NCBI GenBank assembly: GCA_030602805.1
Contig: JAUVZA010000007.1
Span: forward strand, 1-35,502
Direction: 5' to 3'
From: Dehalococcoidia bacterium
Lineage (GTDB): Bacteria > Chloroflexota > Dehalococcoidia > Dehalococcoidales > JAUVZA01
Length of the DNA: 35,502 nucleotides
Numbering within the stretch: position 1 is the first letter of the stretch; every line of letters begins with the position of its first letter. Under the pieces are notes generated by a model. The model saw only the letters and a program-made list of their open reading frames with translations, searched no databases and was not told where the DNA came from. Of the stretch, positions 15,344 to 22,798 are shown in pieces. The position numbers and the translations under genes were made by a program.

Positions 15344-17249
15344 TTTTTCTTTCGTACCAACTCTCAGCAAACTGGCGTAGCCTACTTCGGATTAAGAGTC
15401 TGTCTGAGCTTGTATTATCATGTTTTTCAGGCCTCGTGCTTGGAGCATGAAGGGATAGCTCTCGTTGTAATTCATCTTTCTCACTTTGCTTCAGGTCCCT
15501 GTCTCGGCAGAACTCTTCAAGAACATCATCAGCGGTCAGCAGGAGTTCAAATCTAGGCGAAGGCCTTCTATCCATAGCATTTTCGAGGAAAATACCCTCA
15601 CTCTTCATTTGTGCCTTAAACTCCTCTGAGACTTGTTTAGATAGATGATAATAGCGTGGGTCTATTACTATGTACATTATCCATAATGCTGAATGCTTAT
15701 CACTCAGAGTGGTAACTTCGCCAGAAATCTCTTTTTCATTTAGATCGCTAAGCTTCACGGATTTCGTACCTCTTCTCCTTACGACAAGAACGTCCGCCGG
15801 TTTAAATAACATCTTCTTATCGGGACAATAAATAACTATAGAGCCCTCATCCATTTGAAAATACTGTTCAAGACGTTTCTCGAACTCCAAACGCTTGTCA
15901 GGATGCTCATAAAACAACGAGTGCAATTCTGTTTGCCTACTATCAATTTGTGCGTCTTCCCAAGGAACGGTGAAGAATATTTTATACAGCTTACGGGTTT
16001 GTAATGCTTTCGCCAGCGCTATGACAGATGGTGGCATGGGTTCCTTGGTAAGCTGTACCAAAAGCTCTTCTTGGCCCATGTACAGAATATCAGTTTCGGA
16101 CAATCCCGAAAGCTGGAATGCTTTGGCCAACATTGCACTACCTATCAATTTCGTGTGATGGAAGATTACCTTTTCAGCTAAGCTGTAGCGATTTCTTAGT
16201 ACAGTGAGTAATTCTGACACATTATCTCTTCTATGTTGCCCGTGTTTTTCTAGGTGCACGACTACACGAGAGTCTTGAATATCAAAATACCTAAAGATTC
16301 TATCGTCATATTCTAAATTGAGTCCGCATGAAAGCCCATCTCTCTTCAGGTAATCTAGTAAATCAGCACATATCGTATTGCCAACCAAGTCTGAGATGAA
16401 AAGAGGAACGTCACCCTGCTGATGATTTGTGTCTAAAGCTATCAGTGCGGATTTGACATCATCATATAAACCTTTTGCACCAAGGATCCTCGCTATAGCG
16501 CTTTTAGGGCCTAAGTAATTCTCTAAACGTTGCCATTGATCATGGCGTGTTTTTATTAAGTTACATTCCTTTTCGAGTGTATGTCCAAAAGGCAAGTGTC
16601 CCATATCGTGGAGCAAAGCAACTGCTCTGATAATTTCCTCTACTCTAGGTTCAATGATTTCCTGTGAACCGTTATTGTGTCTAATGAAATCAATCATGGT
16701 CTGAGCAACGAAAACCGTGCCTATTGAATGAAGAAAACGGTTGTGTACCGCGCCTGGATAGACTAAGTCAGCAGATCCCAATTGCTTTATGTGTTTGAGC
16801 CTCTGAAACTCCGGGGTATTAACAATATCTACCTCCCATCCTCGCAATTCAATATCTTTATGTACAGGGTCTCGGAATATTTTGCTATCACTCGTTATTA
16901 TTAGTTCGGCTTCTGATTTAGCATTGGTCATACTGACCTCCTTCTTAGTAAGTGTGGGAGGATTGTTATCGATTGGTAAAGGTGTCTGAGCCTTGGATAA
17001 TGGTCTTTTGTTTTTATTCTTGGATCGCTGAGCTTGACAGTCGGGACAGTACTTACTTTGCTTTAAGTTCTGAGTAAATACTCTTATCTGACGATGGCAG
17101 CATTCACAGTTCTTTTCGACGATGTTCTTGTGATCCTTGTCGACCCTTGTACCCCAGGAAGTAACATTAGGGTCAGAAGGCAGTTCTGACAAGACCGCCC
17201 TGCAGTATTCACATACTTGTCCATTTTGCAATCCGACACTTGCAATCAT
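15324..17249 (-). CDS. HD-domain dNTPase-like protein with N-terminal zinc motifs
   Basis: 641 residues from the upstream ATG. The core resembles SAMHD1/dGTPase-type HD hydrolases: FRDPVHKDIEL start, QRLKHIKQLGSADLVYPGA, then metal ligands H174, H214-D215 (ALLHDMGH) and D296 (CADLLDYLKRD). Bacterial enzymes of this type deplete dNTPs, and some act in anti-phage defence. The first 106 residues hold CEYC and CECC...YCPDC motifs, probably two zinc ribbons. Two starts are supported: ATG 17249 after GGGAGGC, and in-frame ATG 16931 (residue 107) after AAGGAGGT, whose leader nearly matches that of the methyltransferase. The gene may thus yield 641- and 535-residue forms. It overlaps the ImmA-like gene in one operon. 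Confidence 0.85.
   Translation of the reverse strand: MIASVGLQNGQVCEYCRAVLSELPSDPNVTSWGTRVDKDHKNIVEKNCECCHRQIRVFTQNLKQSKYCPDCQAQRSKNKNKRPLSKAQTPLPIDNNPPTLTKKEVSMTNAKSEAELIITSDSKIFRDPVHKDIELRGWEVDIVNTPEFQRLKHIKQLGSADLVYPGAVHNRFLHSIGTVFVAQTMIDFIRHNNGSQEIIEPRVEEIIRAVALLHDMGHLPFGHTLEKECNLIKTRHDQWQRLENYLGPKSAIARILGAKGLYDDVKSALIALDTNHQQGDVPLFISDLVGNTICADLLDYLKRDGLSCGLNLEYDDRIFRYFDIQDSRVVVHLEKHGQHRRDNVSELLTVLRNRYSLAEKVIFHHTKLIGSAMLAKAFQLSGLSETDILYMGQEELLVQLTKEPMPPSVIALAKALQTRKLYKIFFTVPWEDAQIDSRQTELHSLFYEHPDKRLEFEKRLEQYFQMDEGSIVIYCPDKKMLFKPADVLVVRRRGTKSVKLSDLNEKEISGEVTTLSDKHSALWIMYIVIDPRYYHLSKQVSEEFKAQMKSEGIFLENAMDRRPSPRFELLLTADDVLEEFCRDRDLKQSEKDELQRELSLHAPSTRPEKHDNTSSDRLLIRSRLRQFAESWYERKNAKETA
16929..16946 (-). 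promoter_or_regulatory. Internal ribosome-binding site and start in the HD gene
   Basis: On the minus strand AGGAGGTCAGTATGA spans the in-frame codon 107. The same 15 bases occur at 9849-9863 before the methyltransferase, and 4 of the next 5 bases agree as well. This makes residue 107 a likely real start. Confidence 0.65.
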
Positions 17250-17315
17250 GAAAGCCTCCCGACAACCGTATACATTAGTTCAATACATACAGTTTCTACC
17301 ATTATCCTTATGTCT

Positions 17316-17343
17316 ATTATAACATACCCCCTAGACTAACCAA
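17316..17343 (-). promoter_or_regulatory. Putative promoter of the HD-ImmA operon
   Basis: Minus-strand TATAAT (17321-17316) with TTGGTT (17343-17338) 16 bases upstream, about 67 bases before ATG 17249. Confidence 0.5.
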
Positions 17344-17431
17344 CACAGACTGAAAACGATTGCATTTTCATTACTAGCTAATTCTCATGTTTATAGTTTA
17401 ACGTGAGCTACATCCCTTATATAGACGGTCC

Positions 17432-17679
17432 TCATTTGGATACCCTTCCCTTTATTATTCTTGCATATGCTGGATTCAACTCTATCCGTATCGTATTCCA
17501 CCCCATCTCCAACGCCACCTTTATCGTCGTGCCAGAACCAACAAAAGGGTCAAGCACTACCCCGCCGGGTGGGTAACTCGACAGAACCGGTCTTATACCA
17601 AGAGCCTCAGGATAAACGGCAAAATGAGCTCCTGGAAACAGTTTTTGTCGTATTTCCCAGAAATCTCCTAATGAATCAA
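17432..17679 (-). pseudogene. DNA methyltransferase C-terminal remnant
   Basis: A minus-strand frame ending in TGA at 17434-17432 encodes about 82 residues with the motif DPFVGSGTTIKVALEMG preceded by FPGAHFAVYPEAL and followed by IRIELNPAYARII: the C-terminal AdoMet-binding part of a beta-class DNA methyltransferase (GSGTT form). It has no start codon; in-frame TAG and TGA stops lie just upstream (about 17680 and 17720), although KNLGD before the TAG hints at an older extension. The N-terminal catalytic SPP region is missing. It differs from the intact methyltransferase at 9860 (DPFGGSNATG), so it is a relic of another R-M or orphan methylase in this island. Confidence 0.8.
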
Positions 17680-17950
17680 CCTAAACCATATCGCCTAGAT
17701 TCTTACAGATTTTTAAAACTCACAGAGTAATTAGTCTATAACCAACTGGCTAATTTAACCCGGACACTATTTATGTATTGAGTATTTCGCTTCATACACT
17801 CTATCTCGAGGGGGGGTGATAATTTGGCTATTTCTTGAAATTTCACCTTATGGCTTTTTGTTGGACAATGAAGCTGAAAATCAAGCTAGGTTCTCAGATA
17901 TAACAAAAGCCCTTTTTGTAGCGGGGTTTTCTAAAAAGAAATTGTGTAAA

Positions 17951-17970
17951 TAGACTATATCCATAGTCTA
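17951..17970. repeat. Shared palindrome, copy 3
   Basis: TAGACTAT-ATCC-ATAGTCTA, flanked by A and C so that the outermost pair of the 22-bp form is lost. It lies between the HD/ImmA module with its methyltransferase relic and the phosphatase-HD module. Confidence 0.8.
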
Positions 17971-18151
17971 CTGGCCTCATAATTACACTCATCATCGAAC
18001 CACCCCCCAGAGGCTCTCAAAGGTTAGGGACAACACAATGCTCTCATTACATCGACAATGCCAAGACGGAAAAATAATGAGATGGTGTAATGGCTTGACG
18101 AAAAAAGGATAAAGTGATGACGGAAAGTTGATATACCCTACACCCTGGTTT

Positions 18152-18185
18152 TATCCGGACTGTCCGGATACTTTTTGTGTATAAT
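18152..18185 (+). promoter_or_regulatory. Palindrome plus -10-like box
   Basis: TATCCGGA-CTG-TCCGGATA (18152-18170) is followed by CTTTTT and then TATAAT at 18180-18185. It is either an intrinsic terminator or an operator just upstream of a promoter for the small reading frames at 18359-18657. The -35 is not clear. Confidence 0.4.
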
Positions 18186-18358
18186 ACGAAGGTGGATAAA
18201 ATCTTCAACCACTTTTGAGCCTTGTTATTGTCATTGTCATCGCTTTTTCATCCCCTGTTCGTCCGCCTTGCAGTGGACATGAACAACCCTCGAGTACCGA
18301 CTATAAGCGCGTTGATACTGCGGAATTCGAAAAAGACACTTATTAACTAGTCCGCTAC

Positions 18359-18550
18359 GTGGAAGAAGTCGAGGTTCGATGTCGATCATCGATACCCCCT
18401 ATCTATGACCTAATTAACGTTAGGTCACTCAAACTATCCTATACCGTACCAAAACCAAGTCTTTTTGGTAAAGGCAATTATACACCCTTTGTCAGGAGTC
18501 AACAAGACATAACCCTTTTGGTACTATTTACCGTAGGAGGTAAGGTATGA
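18359..18550 (+). CDS. Possible small ORF, 63 codons
   Basis: Begins with GTG and has no ribosome-binding site, so it is doubtful. Its TGA overlaps the ATG of the next small ORF (ATGA at 18547-18550), as in coupled genes. No motif is recognisable. The stretch also carries inverted repeats TGACCTAA/TTAGGTCA (18406-18427) and GTACCAAAA/TTTTGGTAC (18446-18454 and 18516-18524), which more likely have a regulatory role. Confidence 0.25.
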   Translation: MEEVEVRCRSSIPPIYDLINVRSLKLSYTVPKPSLFGKGNYTPFVRSQQDITLLVLFTVGGKV

Positions 18551-18657
18551 CGGAGGTATTTACGTGTATTCAGGAGCGTCAACGAGAGTGGGCATTGCAC
18601 GAAAACCAATTTGTGTCTTGGGTTAATTACTCTACACCAAAGAAACCCAACTCTTAG
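18547..18657 (+). CDS. Possible 36-residue small protein
   Basis: AGGAGG at 18535-18540 lies six bases before ATG 18547, a near-ideal site. The frame encodes 36 residues (begins MTEVFTCIQERQREWALHEN, three Trp in all... two visible as REWAL and SWVNY) and ends TAG at 18657, overlapping the 3' end of the opposing phosphatase-HD gene by 26 bases. No family recognised. The strong site is the only support, together with the palindrome-bearing leader upstream. Confidence 0.4.
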   Translation: MTEVFTCIQERQREWALHENQFVSWVNYSTPKKPNS

Positions 18658-19813
18658 CCGATCCAGACAGCCAGAAGCTTAACTCACCGAACGTTGCCTC
18701 AAATACTTCTCTTTTACCATAGGCATGTAGTGCCATGCTTTTAACTTCCTTATTCTTGCGTGGAAACAGTCGACATTCCACTCCCGCTGGTGTTCTAACC
18801 ATTGCTACTTTCTCCAGCACATCTGGCGAGCCCTTTGACCAGCCGTAGTCCAGACCATCAGCAACCCGAAGCAAAGACACTAATTCCGCGGCAGTACTAT
18901 AATCTTCAAGTGGAATGCCATTCAGAGGCTTAAGCCTTCCATCGGGAATATGGTCTCTATGGTAGAAAACGGCATACATTACTATAGCAAGCAGGTTCTT
19001 ACGGTCAGAAGAAAGTCCTTCATTCCATAGCCCTTCCTTGAGCAGTTGCCAACCGACGACATGATGAGGGCCTTCACCGCGCTTTTCTTTATAAACTCCA
19101 ATGTCATGGGACAATCCGGCTATCTCGGCAAGCTTACCTTTGTCGGGGGCGTCACTAATAAACCCAATGTCTTTCATGTCACGGTACATATTTAGCATGA
19201 GGCGAGTGACGGTTTTGGAATGTTCACCCCGCCCAAAGTTTACTTCTTCGGCAATTTTGAGTATTTCACGATAAACCCAGTCGGCAGTAATTCGCGGCTG
19301 CATGCCATGTTTCTTCAGAAATTCCGCCACAACCCCTTTGCGAGAGACAGTAGGTAGCTGTGCCTTAGTTTTCTGAACCAATGAGACCACTTCATATACC
19401 TGTGGCCAAATGTTCTCAAAGCTTTGTTTTATTGCGGCAGCACACGCTTTGTATCCCTCCTTGTCTGAGCCCCATGGGTCTGGAATTCCAAATGCAATTA
19501 CTTTGTTTGCGGGGAGATTAGCTTTCATATAGTCTTCCATAACTATTATAAGATCTGCCTCATCTGTCATCGTTTTGGTAAGCTTTTTTGGTGTATGGCG
19601 TTCCAGTAAGTCTATTCCATAGAGTTCTTTGATAGCTTGCCGAGCGTTTGGATGAGATGAGGCGCCGCTAGGCTCTCCATAGGCAGCACTATCTATCTTA
19701 AATTGCTTCTCAAGCTCTTCACTCTTAATCCTTTGTTCCAAAACAACCTTGGCCATTGGTGAACGACATGTGTTCCCCTCACAAACAATAAGGATTTCCT
19801 TTGGATTTCCCAT
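18632..19813 (-). CDS. Low-molecular-weight phosphatase fused to an HD domain
   Basis: 393 residues. The N-terminal 140 form an LMW protein-phosphatase/arsenate-reductase fold: P-loop CEGNTCRS (C11, R17) and general-acid loop DPWG near residue 114. A Thr in this loop (NTCRS) is the feature that favours arginine phosphate in YwlE, so protein-arginine phosphatase activity is possible. After a helical linker comes an HD domain of the Ppx/GppA C-terminal type: GEHSKT, LSHDIG, GPHHV, YHRDH and RVADGLDYG. Such a fusion joins dephosphorylation to a metal-dependent phosphohydrolase and is not a standard architecture I know. ATG 19813 follows GAGGAGG by about 10 bases. Divergent to an XRE regulator across a palindromic operator, which likely controls both. 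Confidence 0.8.
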   Translation of the reverse strand: MGNPKEILIVCEGNTCRSPMAKVVLEQRIKSEELEKQFKIDSAAYGEPSGASSHPNARQAIKELYGIDLLERHTPKKLTKTMTDEADLIIVMEDYMKANLPANKVIAFGIPDPWGSDKEGYKACAAAIKQSFENIWPQVYEVVSLVQKTKAQLPTVSRKGVVAEFLKKHGMQPRITADWVYREILKIAEEVNFGRGEHSKTVTRLMLNMYRDMKDIGFISDAPDKGKLAEIAGLSHDIGVYKEKRGEGPHHVVGWQLLKEGLWNEGLSSDRKNLLAIVMYAVFYHRDHIPDGRLKPLNGIPLEDYSTAAELVSLLRVADGLDYGWSKGSPDVLEKVAMVRTPAGVECRLFPRKNKEVKSMALHAYGKREVFEATFGELSFWLSGSAKSWVSLV

Positions 19814-19883
19814 TCCTCAAGTTCCTCCTCAGATAGCGTCGAAACTAGTTTTGTGTCTTATTATATTACTTCCTGCAAGTATC

Positions 19884-19918
19884 ATTATAACACGGAATGT
19901 TCTAGGTTGGAACATTCC
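19884..19918 (-). promoter_or_regulatory. Divergent promoter with XRE-type operator
   Basis: GGAATGTTC (19894-19902) and GAACATTCC (19910-19918) form a perfect inverted repeat with a 7-base spacer. On the minus strand TATAAT (19889-19884) sits just downstream, so the repeat covers the -35 of the phosphatase-HD gene; it is also 31 bases ahead of the XRE start. This is the pattern of an autoregulatory repressor site. Confidence 0.7.
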
Positions 19919-19948
19919 AATACTTATTTCCCGCTAAAATTCAACTAA

Positions 19949-20197
19949 ATGGCTCGAAGAAATGTTATCGGAGAAAGAGTCCGGCTAGCGAGAGAAAGAG
20001 CTAAGCCGCGAATCACTCAAGTAGACTTGGCGGCGCGCCTGCAAATTAAGGGCCTACGGCTCGAGCGTGTCGCTATCTCGAAAATTGAGACGGGATACCG
20101 TGAGGTTACTGATGTGGAGGCCATAGTAATTGCAAAGGCCTTAGGTGTGACTATCAGCTGGCTATTGGGTGAGAGTGAAGAAATCAAAAGCAAGTGA
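19949..20197 (+). CDS. XRE-family HTH transcriptional regulator
   Basis: 82 residues. An N-terminal Cro/C1-type HTH: GERVRLARERAK, TQVDLAARL (helix 2), RVAISKIETGYREVTDVEAIVIAKALGV (recognition helix and the typical KIE.G.R continuation), then SWLLG. No effector domain. The ATG has no Shine-Dalgarno; TAAAAT at 19935-19940 could be a -10 with a nearly leaderless mRNA. Probably represses the divergent phosphatase-HD gene and itself through the operator at 19894-19918, and could be a target of the ImmA-like peptidase. Confidence 0.9.
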   Translation: MARRNVIGERVRLARERAKPRITQVDLAARLQIKGLRLERVAISKIETGYREVTDVEAIVIAKALGVTISWLLGESEEIKSK

Positions 20198-20305
20198 ATT
20201 TTAGAGTGCTCCCGACCACAGAGCAGCCTAGAAAGCTCTTAAATTAACAGATTCCTAGAGGGCGACGGAGAAGTCGATTATTAAGAACCGCTGACTGGAA
20301 GCAAA

Positions 20306-20327
20306 GTAGACTATAGCCATAGTCTAC
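20306..20327. repeat. Shared 22-bp palindrome, copy 4
   Basis: GTAGACTAT-AGCC-ATAGTCTAC, between the converging XRE and HTH-coiled-coil genes. All four copies keep the arms AGACTAT/ATAGTCT, a 4-base centre beginning with A on the plus strand, and intergenic placement. Confidence 0.8.
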
Positions 20328-20362
20328 CGGGGTTCACCAGGACTTAATTAGGGTCTCAGGAG

Positions 20363-21952
20363 CTAACCGTCGCCTTTATCCATTAATTGGGGTTTTACGG
20401 ACATTGGGGTTATTGAATACTTTGGAGGAGCCAACGCTGCTTTCAATATTGTAAGAGCGTCTTTATCAATTTTAACGTTGGAGGATAATCCACATATTGG
20501 GCAGTTATAATCGCCTCCTATATTGGAGGGCTTATCAACGACGAAGTTAGCCTTACACGAACTGCATTTCAAGACCTGTAATGTATCCCCGGTAAGGTTT
20601 CGTATTATCATTTTCCGCAGTAATTCAGGCGAGTGTTTCCCGGCTTTTATGAGGCTAAGTTGGTATGGCAGTCCTTCAATAAAATTCTCCAAGTGCGGGA
20701 TTGAGGATGATTGCACCAAGCCGATGAAGCTCTCGAATATCTCCAGCCGTCTTTTTTCCTGCTTTAGTTTTGCCTTAGTTTCAGAAAGGCTAGCTGACAC
20801 CACATCGTGTTCTGCCTTCAGTTCCTTAAGATCACCGGTCTTCTTTTCCTCGGACTTAATATCTTCACTCAGGGAGCTCTTGAAGGTTTCCAATCCGGTA
20901 ATCTCTTTCTCGAGCCCGTCTTTCTTCTCGACTAAGGAACTGATATCACTCTTGATGTTATCCAGCTTGTTCTTCTGGTCGTAAAGCTGGGAGACATAGG
21001 CTTCGAGGCTGGCTTTTTCGGCCTTAAGTTCGGTTATATTACCCTCTATCTCACCCTTTAATTGGGCCTTTTGGTCGAGATTGCTAGTTTCCTTCTCTAA
21101 TAATTGGACTTTGACCTTCAACGTTTTGTTGGCCTCGCTAAGGCTACCATATTCTGCCAGCATCTGAAGCAGGCCTTCTCCATGGTCTTTAGAGGTAACC
21201 ACGTTAGCCTTTTCCAGAATAGATACAAAAATACCAATACTAATCCCTGCCTCGTTGAGTAGTTGCTGCCTCTGGACATAATCCTTCAAATTTTCATTTG
21301 AGACACCTGCTTTTTTCAGTGTAGGGGCCAACTCCTCCACCAGTGCAAGTCTGTTCATGTCTACGCCTATCTGCTGCATGTGCGCCTGCAGGTCCTGGCT
21401 GGCCAGCTGTTTCTGATTCTCAATAGCTACCAGATCTTCCTTAGAAGCATTCAGCTTCCCGGTCACAATCTGTAGGTCTTGCTGGTCATTTTTGAGCTGT
21501 TGATATGTATCGGCAGACTGGGTAACAATCTCCTCATGGGTCATACCGGTGCTTTTCTCCAGCTTATTAAGTTCCACAGCTGATTCAAGAAACCCTTCGT
21601 TTTTCAGCTTGGTGGCTGCCTGTATAACATCCTGATAGTCTTCTGCTTTGACCCCGAACTTCTGGAATGATGACACCATTTTGAAACCAACCTTTGCCTC
21701 CTCAACAGTCAGTTTGGCCTTTTTCAACTCGGCAGCTAAACTGTGTAATGATTCTACTTCATCCATGATTCCATACTCCTTTGCAGTGACTTTGAGCCCC
21801 TGCTGGTCTACCAAAGATTTGAACTTACTTAAATGCAAGGAAACCGTACTCTGATCTACATTGAGTTTATTGGCTATCGCGGACTGGGAATAACCCTCAA
21901 AATATAGCGCCATCATCTTGCTTTTTTTATAAGGAGAGATTTTTTGCGTCAT
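20363..21952 (-). CDS. HTH - coiled coil - zinc ribbon protein
   Basis: 529 residues from ATG 21952. Residues 1-45 are an HTH of the sigma-r4/resolvase type (YFEGYSQSAIANKLNVDQST). The middle, about residues 60-430, is a long coiled coil rich in Lys/Glu/Leu, SMC-like in appearance but without ATPase motifs. Near 465-500 lies a zinc ribbon, CSSC...YNCPICG. A DNA-binding or scaffolding role is suggested; the family has relatives in Dehalococcoidia and archaea as far as I recall. The GTG at 21964 is an alternative start, but GAGGTG 9 bases ahead favours the ATG. Upstream are a TAAAAT -10-like box and a CCACG-type palindrome. Function unknown. Confidence 0.75.
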   Translation of the reverse strand: MTQKISPYKKSKMMALYFEGYSQSAIANKLNVDQSTVSLHLSKFKSLVDQQGLKVTAKEYGIMDEVESLHSLAAELKKAKLTVEEAKVGFKMVSSFQKFGVKAEDYQDVIQAATKLKNEGFLESAVELNKLEKSTGMTHEEIVTQSADTYQQLKNDQQDLQIVTGKLNASKEDLVAIENQKQLASQDLQAHMQQIGVDMNRLALVEELAPTLKKAGVSNENLKDYVQRQQLLNEAGISIGIFVSILEKANVVTSKDHGEGLLQMLAEYGSLSEANKTLKVKVQLLEKETSNLDQKAQLKGEIEGNITELKAEKASLEAYVSQLYDQKNKLDNIKSDISSLVEKKDGLEKEITGLETFKSSLSEDIKSEEKKTGDLKELKAEHDVVSASLSETKAKLKQEKRRLEIFESFIGLVQSSSIPHLENFIEGLPYQLSLIKAGKHSPELLRKMIIRNLTGDTLQVLKCSSCKANFVVDKPSNIGGDYNCPICGLSSNVKIDKDALTILKAALAPPKYSITPMSVKPQLMDKGDG

Positions 21953-21986
21953 GGAAATGGGCACCTCGCGATTATTTTATCTGACT

Positions 21987-22024
21987 CCACGGGTAGTGTT
22001 TTCCACGTACATGTCCGTGGAAAA
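21987..22024. promoter_or_regulatory. CCACG-type operator upstream of the HTH-coiled-coil gene
   Basis: TTTTCCACG (21999-22007) and CGTGGAAAA (22016-22024) form a 9-bp inverted repeat with an 8-base spacer; a third CCACG half-site lies at 21987-21991, 16 bases before. Position just upstream of the minus-strand gene suggests an operator, perhaps for its own HTH. From 22025 to 22310 no gene is seen, only AT-rich sequence with CATAA repeats. Confidence 0.5.
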
Positions 22025-22324
22025 AATTGGACGACTCCATAACAATCATAAGAATCATAAATTTCATAATAACCGTCATATCTTTCATGCCCAAAATATC
22101 TATGCTTCCTTAAAGATAAAATATAAGGATATGTCCGCATTCCTCACTACTCTCGGACGAGATCTGATATCGACTATATTCACTTGTGACGCCGTCGGGA
22201 TTAATGTTAGTGATACCGAATTTCAGAGTACCAATACTTATACCATTTAGTAATTTACTTTACTCGTTAAGTATGTTACTATGATAATGTGTATTTGTCA
22301 ACCGCTTAGGAGGTAACAGCAATC

Positions 22325-22786
22325 ATGAAAGAAGTATCATTCAGTGTTCCCGTTTCTGGAGTAGTGCGTATTAACGGAGATTCAATAACAATCATTGTCA
22401 ATAAGGCGGAGACTAACATTTCACTCACGCCCGAAACCCAGAAGGGGAAACACATATCTCTGGAGCCGGGACAGACCTTGTATGATGTTATTCTGGAGGT
22501 AGCCAGGGAGGTTGTCAGGAAGAAAGGATTCAACAGATTCTCAGCCCCGGAACTGTATCAAGAAGCGTTGGATAAGTATCCGGAACTTAAAAGGAACAGT
22601 TTTATAACCCGTGTCATTGCGTGTACCCCTAACCACTCATCGTATAAGCATTACATCTCCAAAAGGGACTACCTTTCCTATATAGGGCCGGGCCTTTATA
22701 CACTCAACGACCAATACAAGGAGAAGCAGGACCTATTCCAGAATGCTAACGTCCAGAATATAAACTCGAAGAGAGAAACAGTATAA
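22325..22786 (+). CDS. Winged-helix-like protein of unknown function
   Basis: 153 residues. The first 45 residues look beta-rich (SFSVPVSGVVRINGDSITIIV). Residues 50-125 resemble a winged-helix module (LYDVILEVAREVVRKKG, FSAPELYQEALDKYPELKR, then a wing-like IGPGLYTLND) of the sort attached to nucleases and phage proteins. TAGGAGGT lies 11 bases before the ATG. It ends 12 bases before the serine recombinase and is probably co-expressed as an accessory or directionality factor; that role is inference. Confidence 0.6.
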   Translation: MKEVSFSVPVSGVVRINGDSITIIVNKAETNISLTPETQKGKHISLEPGQTLYDVILEVAREVVRKKGFNRFSAPELYQEALDKYPELKRNSFITRVIACTPNHSSYKHYISKRDYLSYIGPGLYTLNDQYKEKQDLFQNANVQNINSKRETV

Positions 22787-22798
22787 ATTGGGGAGGAA

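Larger units (their letters stand above)
17680..18358. other. Gene-free stretch with regulatory-like sequences
   Basis: No convincing gene. It contains palindrome copy 3 (17951-17970) and a hairpin with promoter-like sequence (18152-18185), listed separately. Confidence 0.5.

Noticed and set aside
17461-17730. An 89-codon plus-strand frame
   Set aside because: It is antisense to the methyltransferase remnant, whose minus-strand translation has conserved motifs.
9230-20327. The four palindromes as simple terminators or a CRISPR array
   Set aside because: Arms are AT-rich with no consistent T-tract, and copies are kilobases apart, not regularly spaced with spacers. No CRISPR array is seen anywhere.
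21949-22140. A 63-codon minus-strand frame upstream of the HTH-coiled-coil gene
   Set aside because: It is rich in Tyr from CATAA repeats, overlaps the next gene's start and the likely operator, and has no supporting motif.
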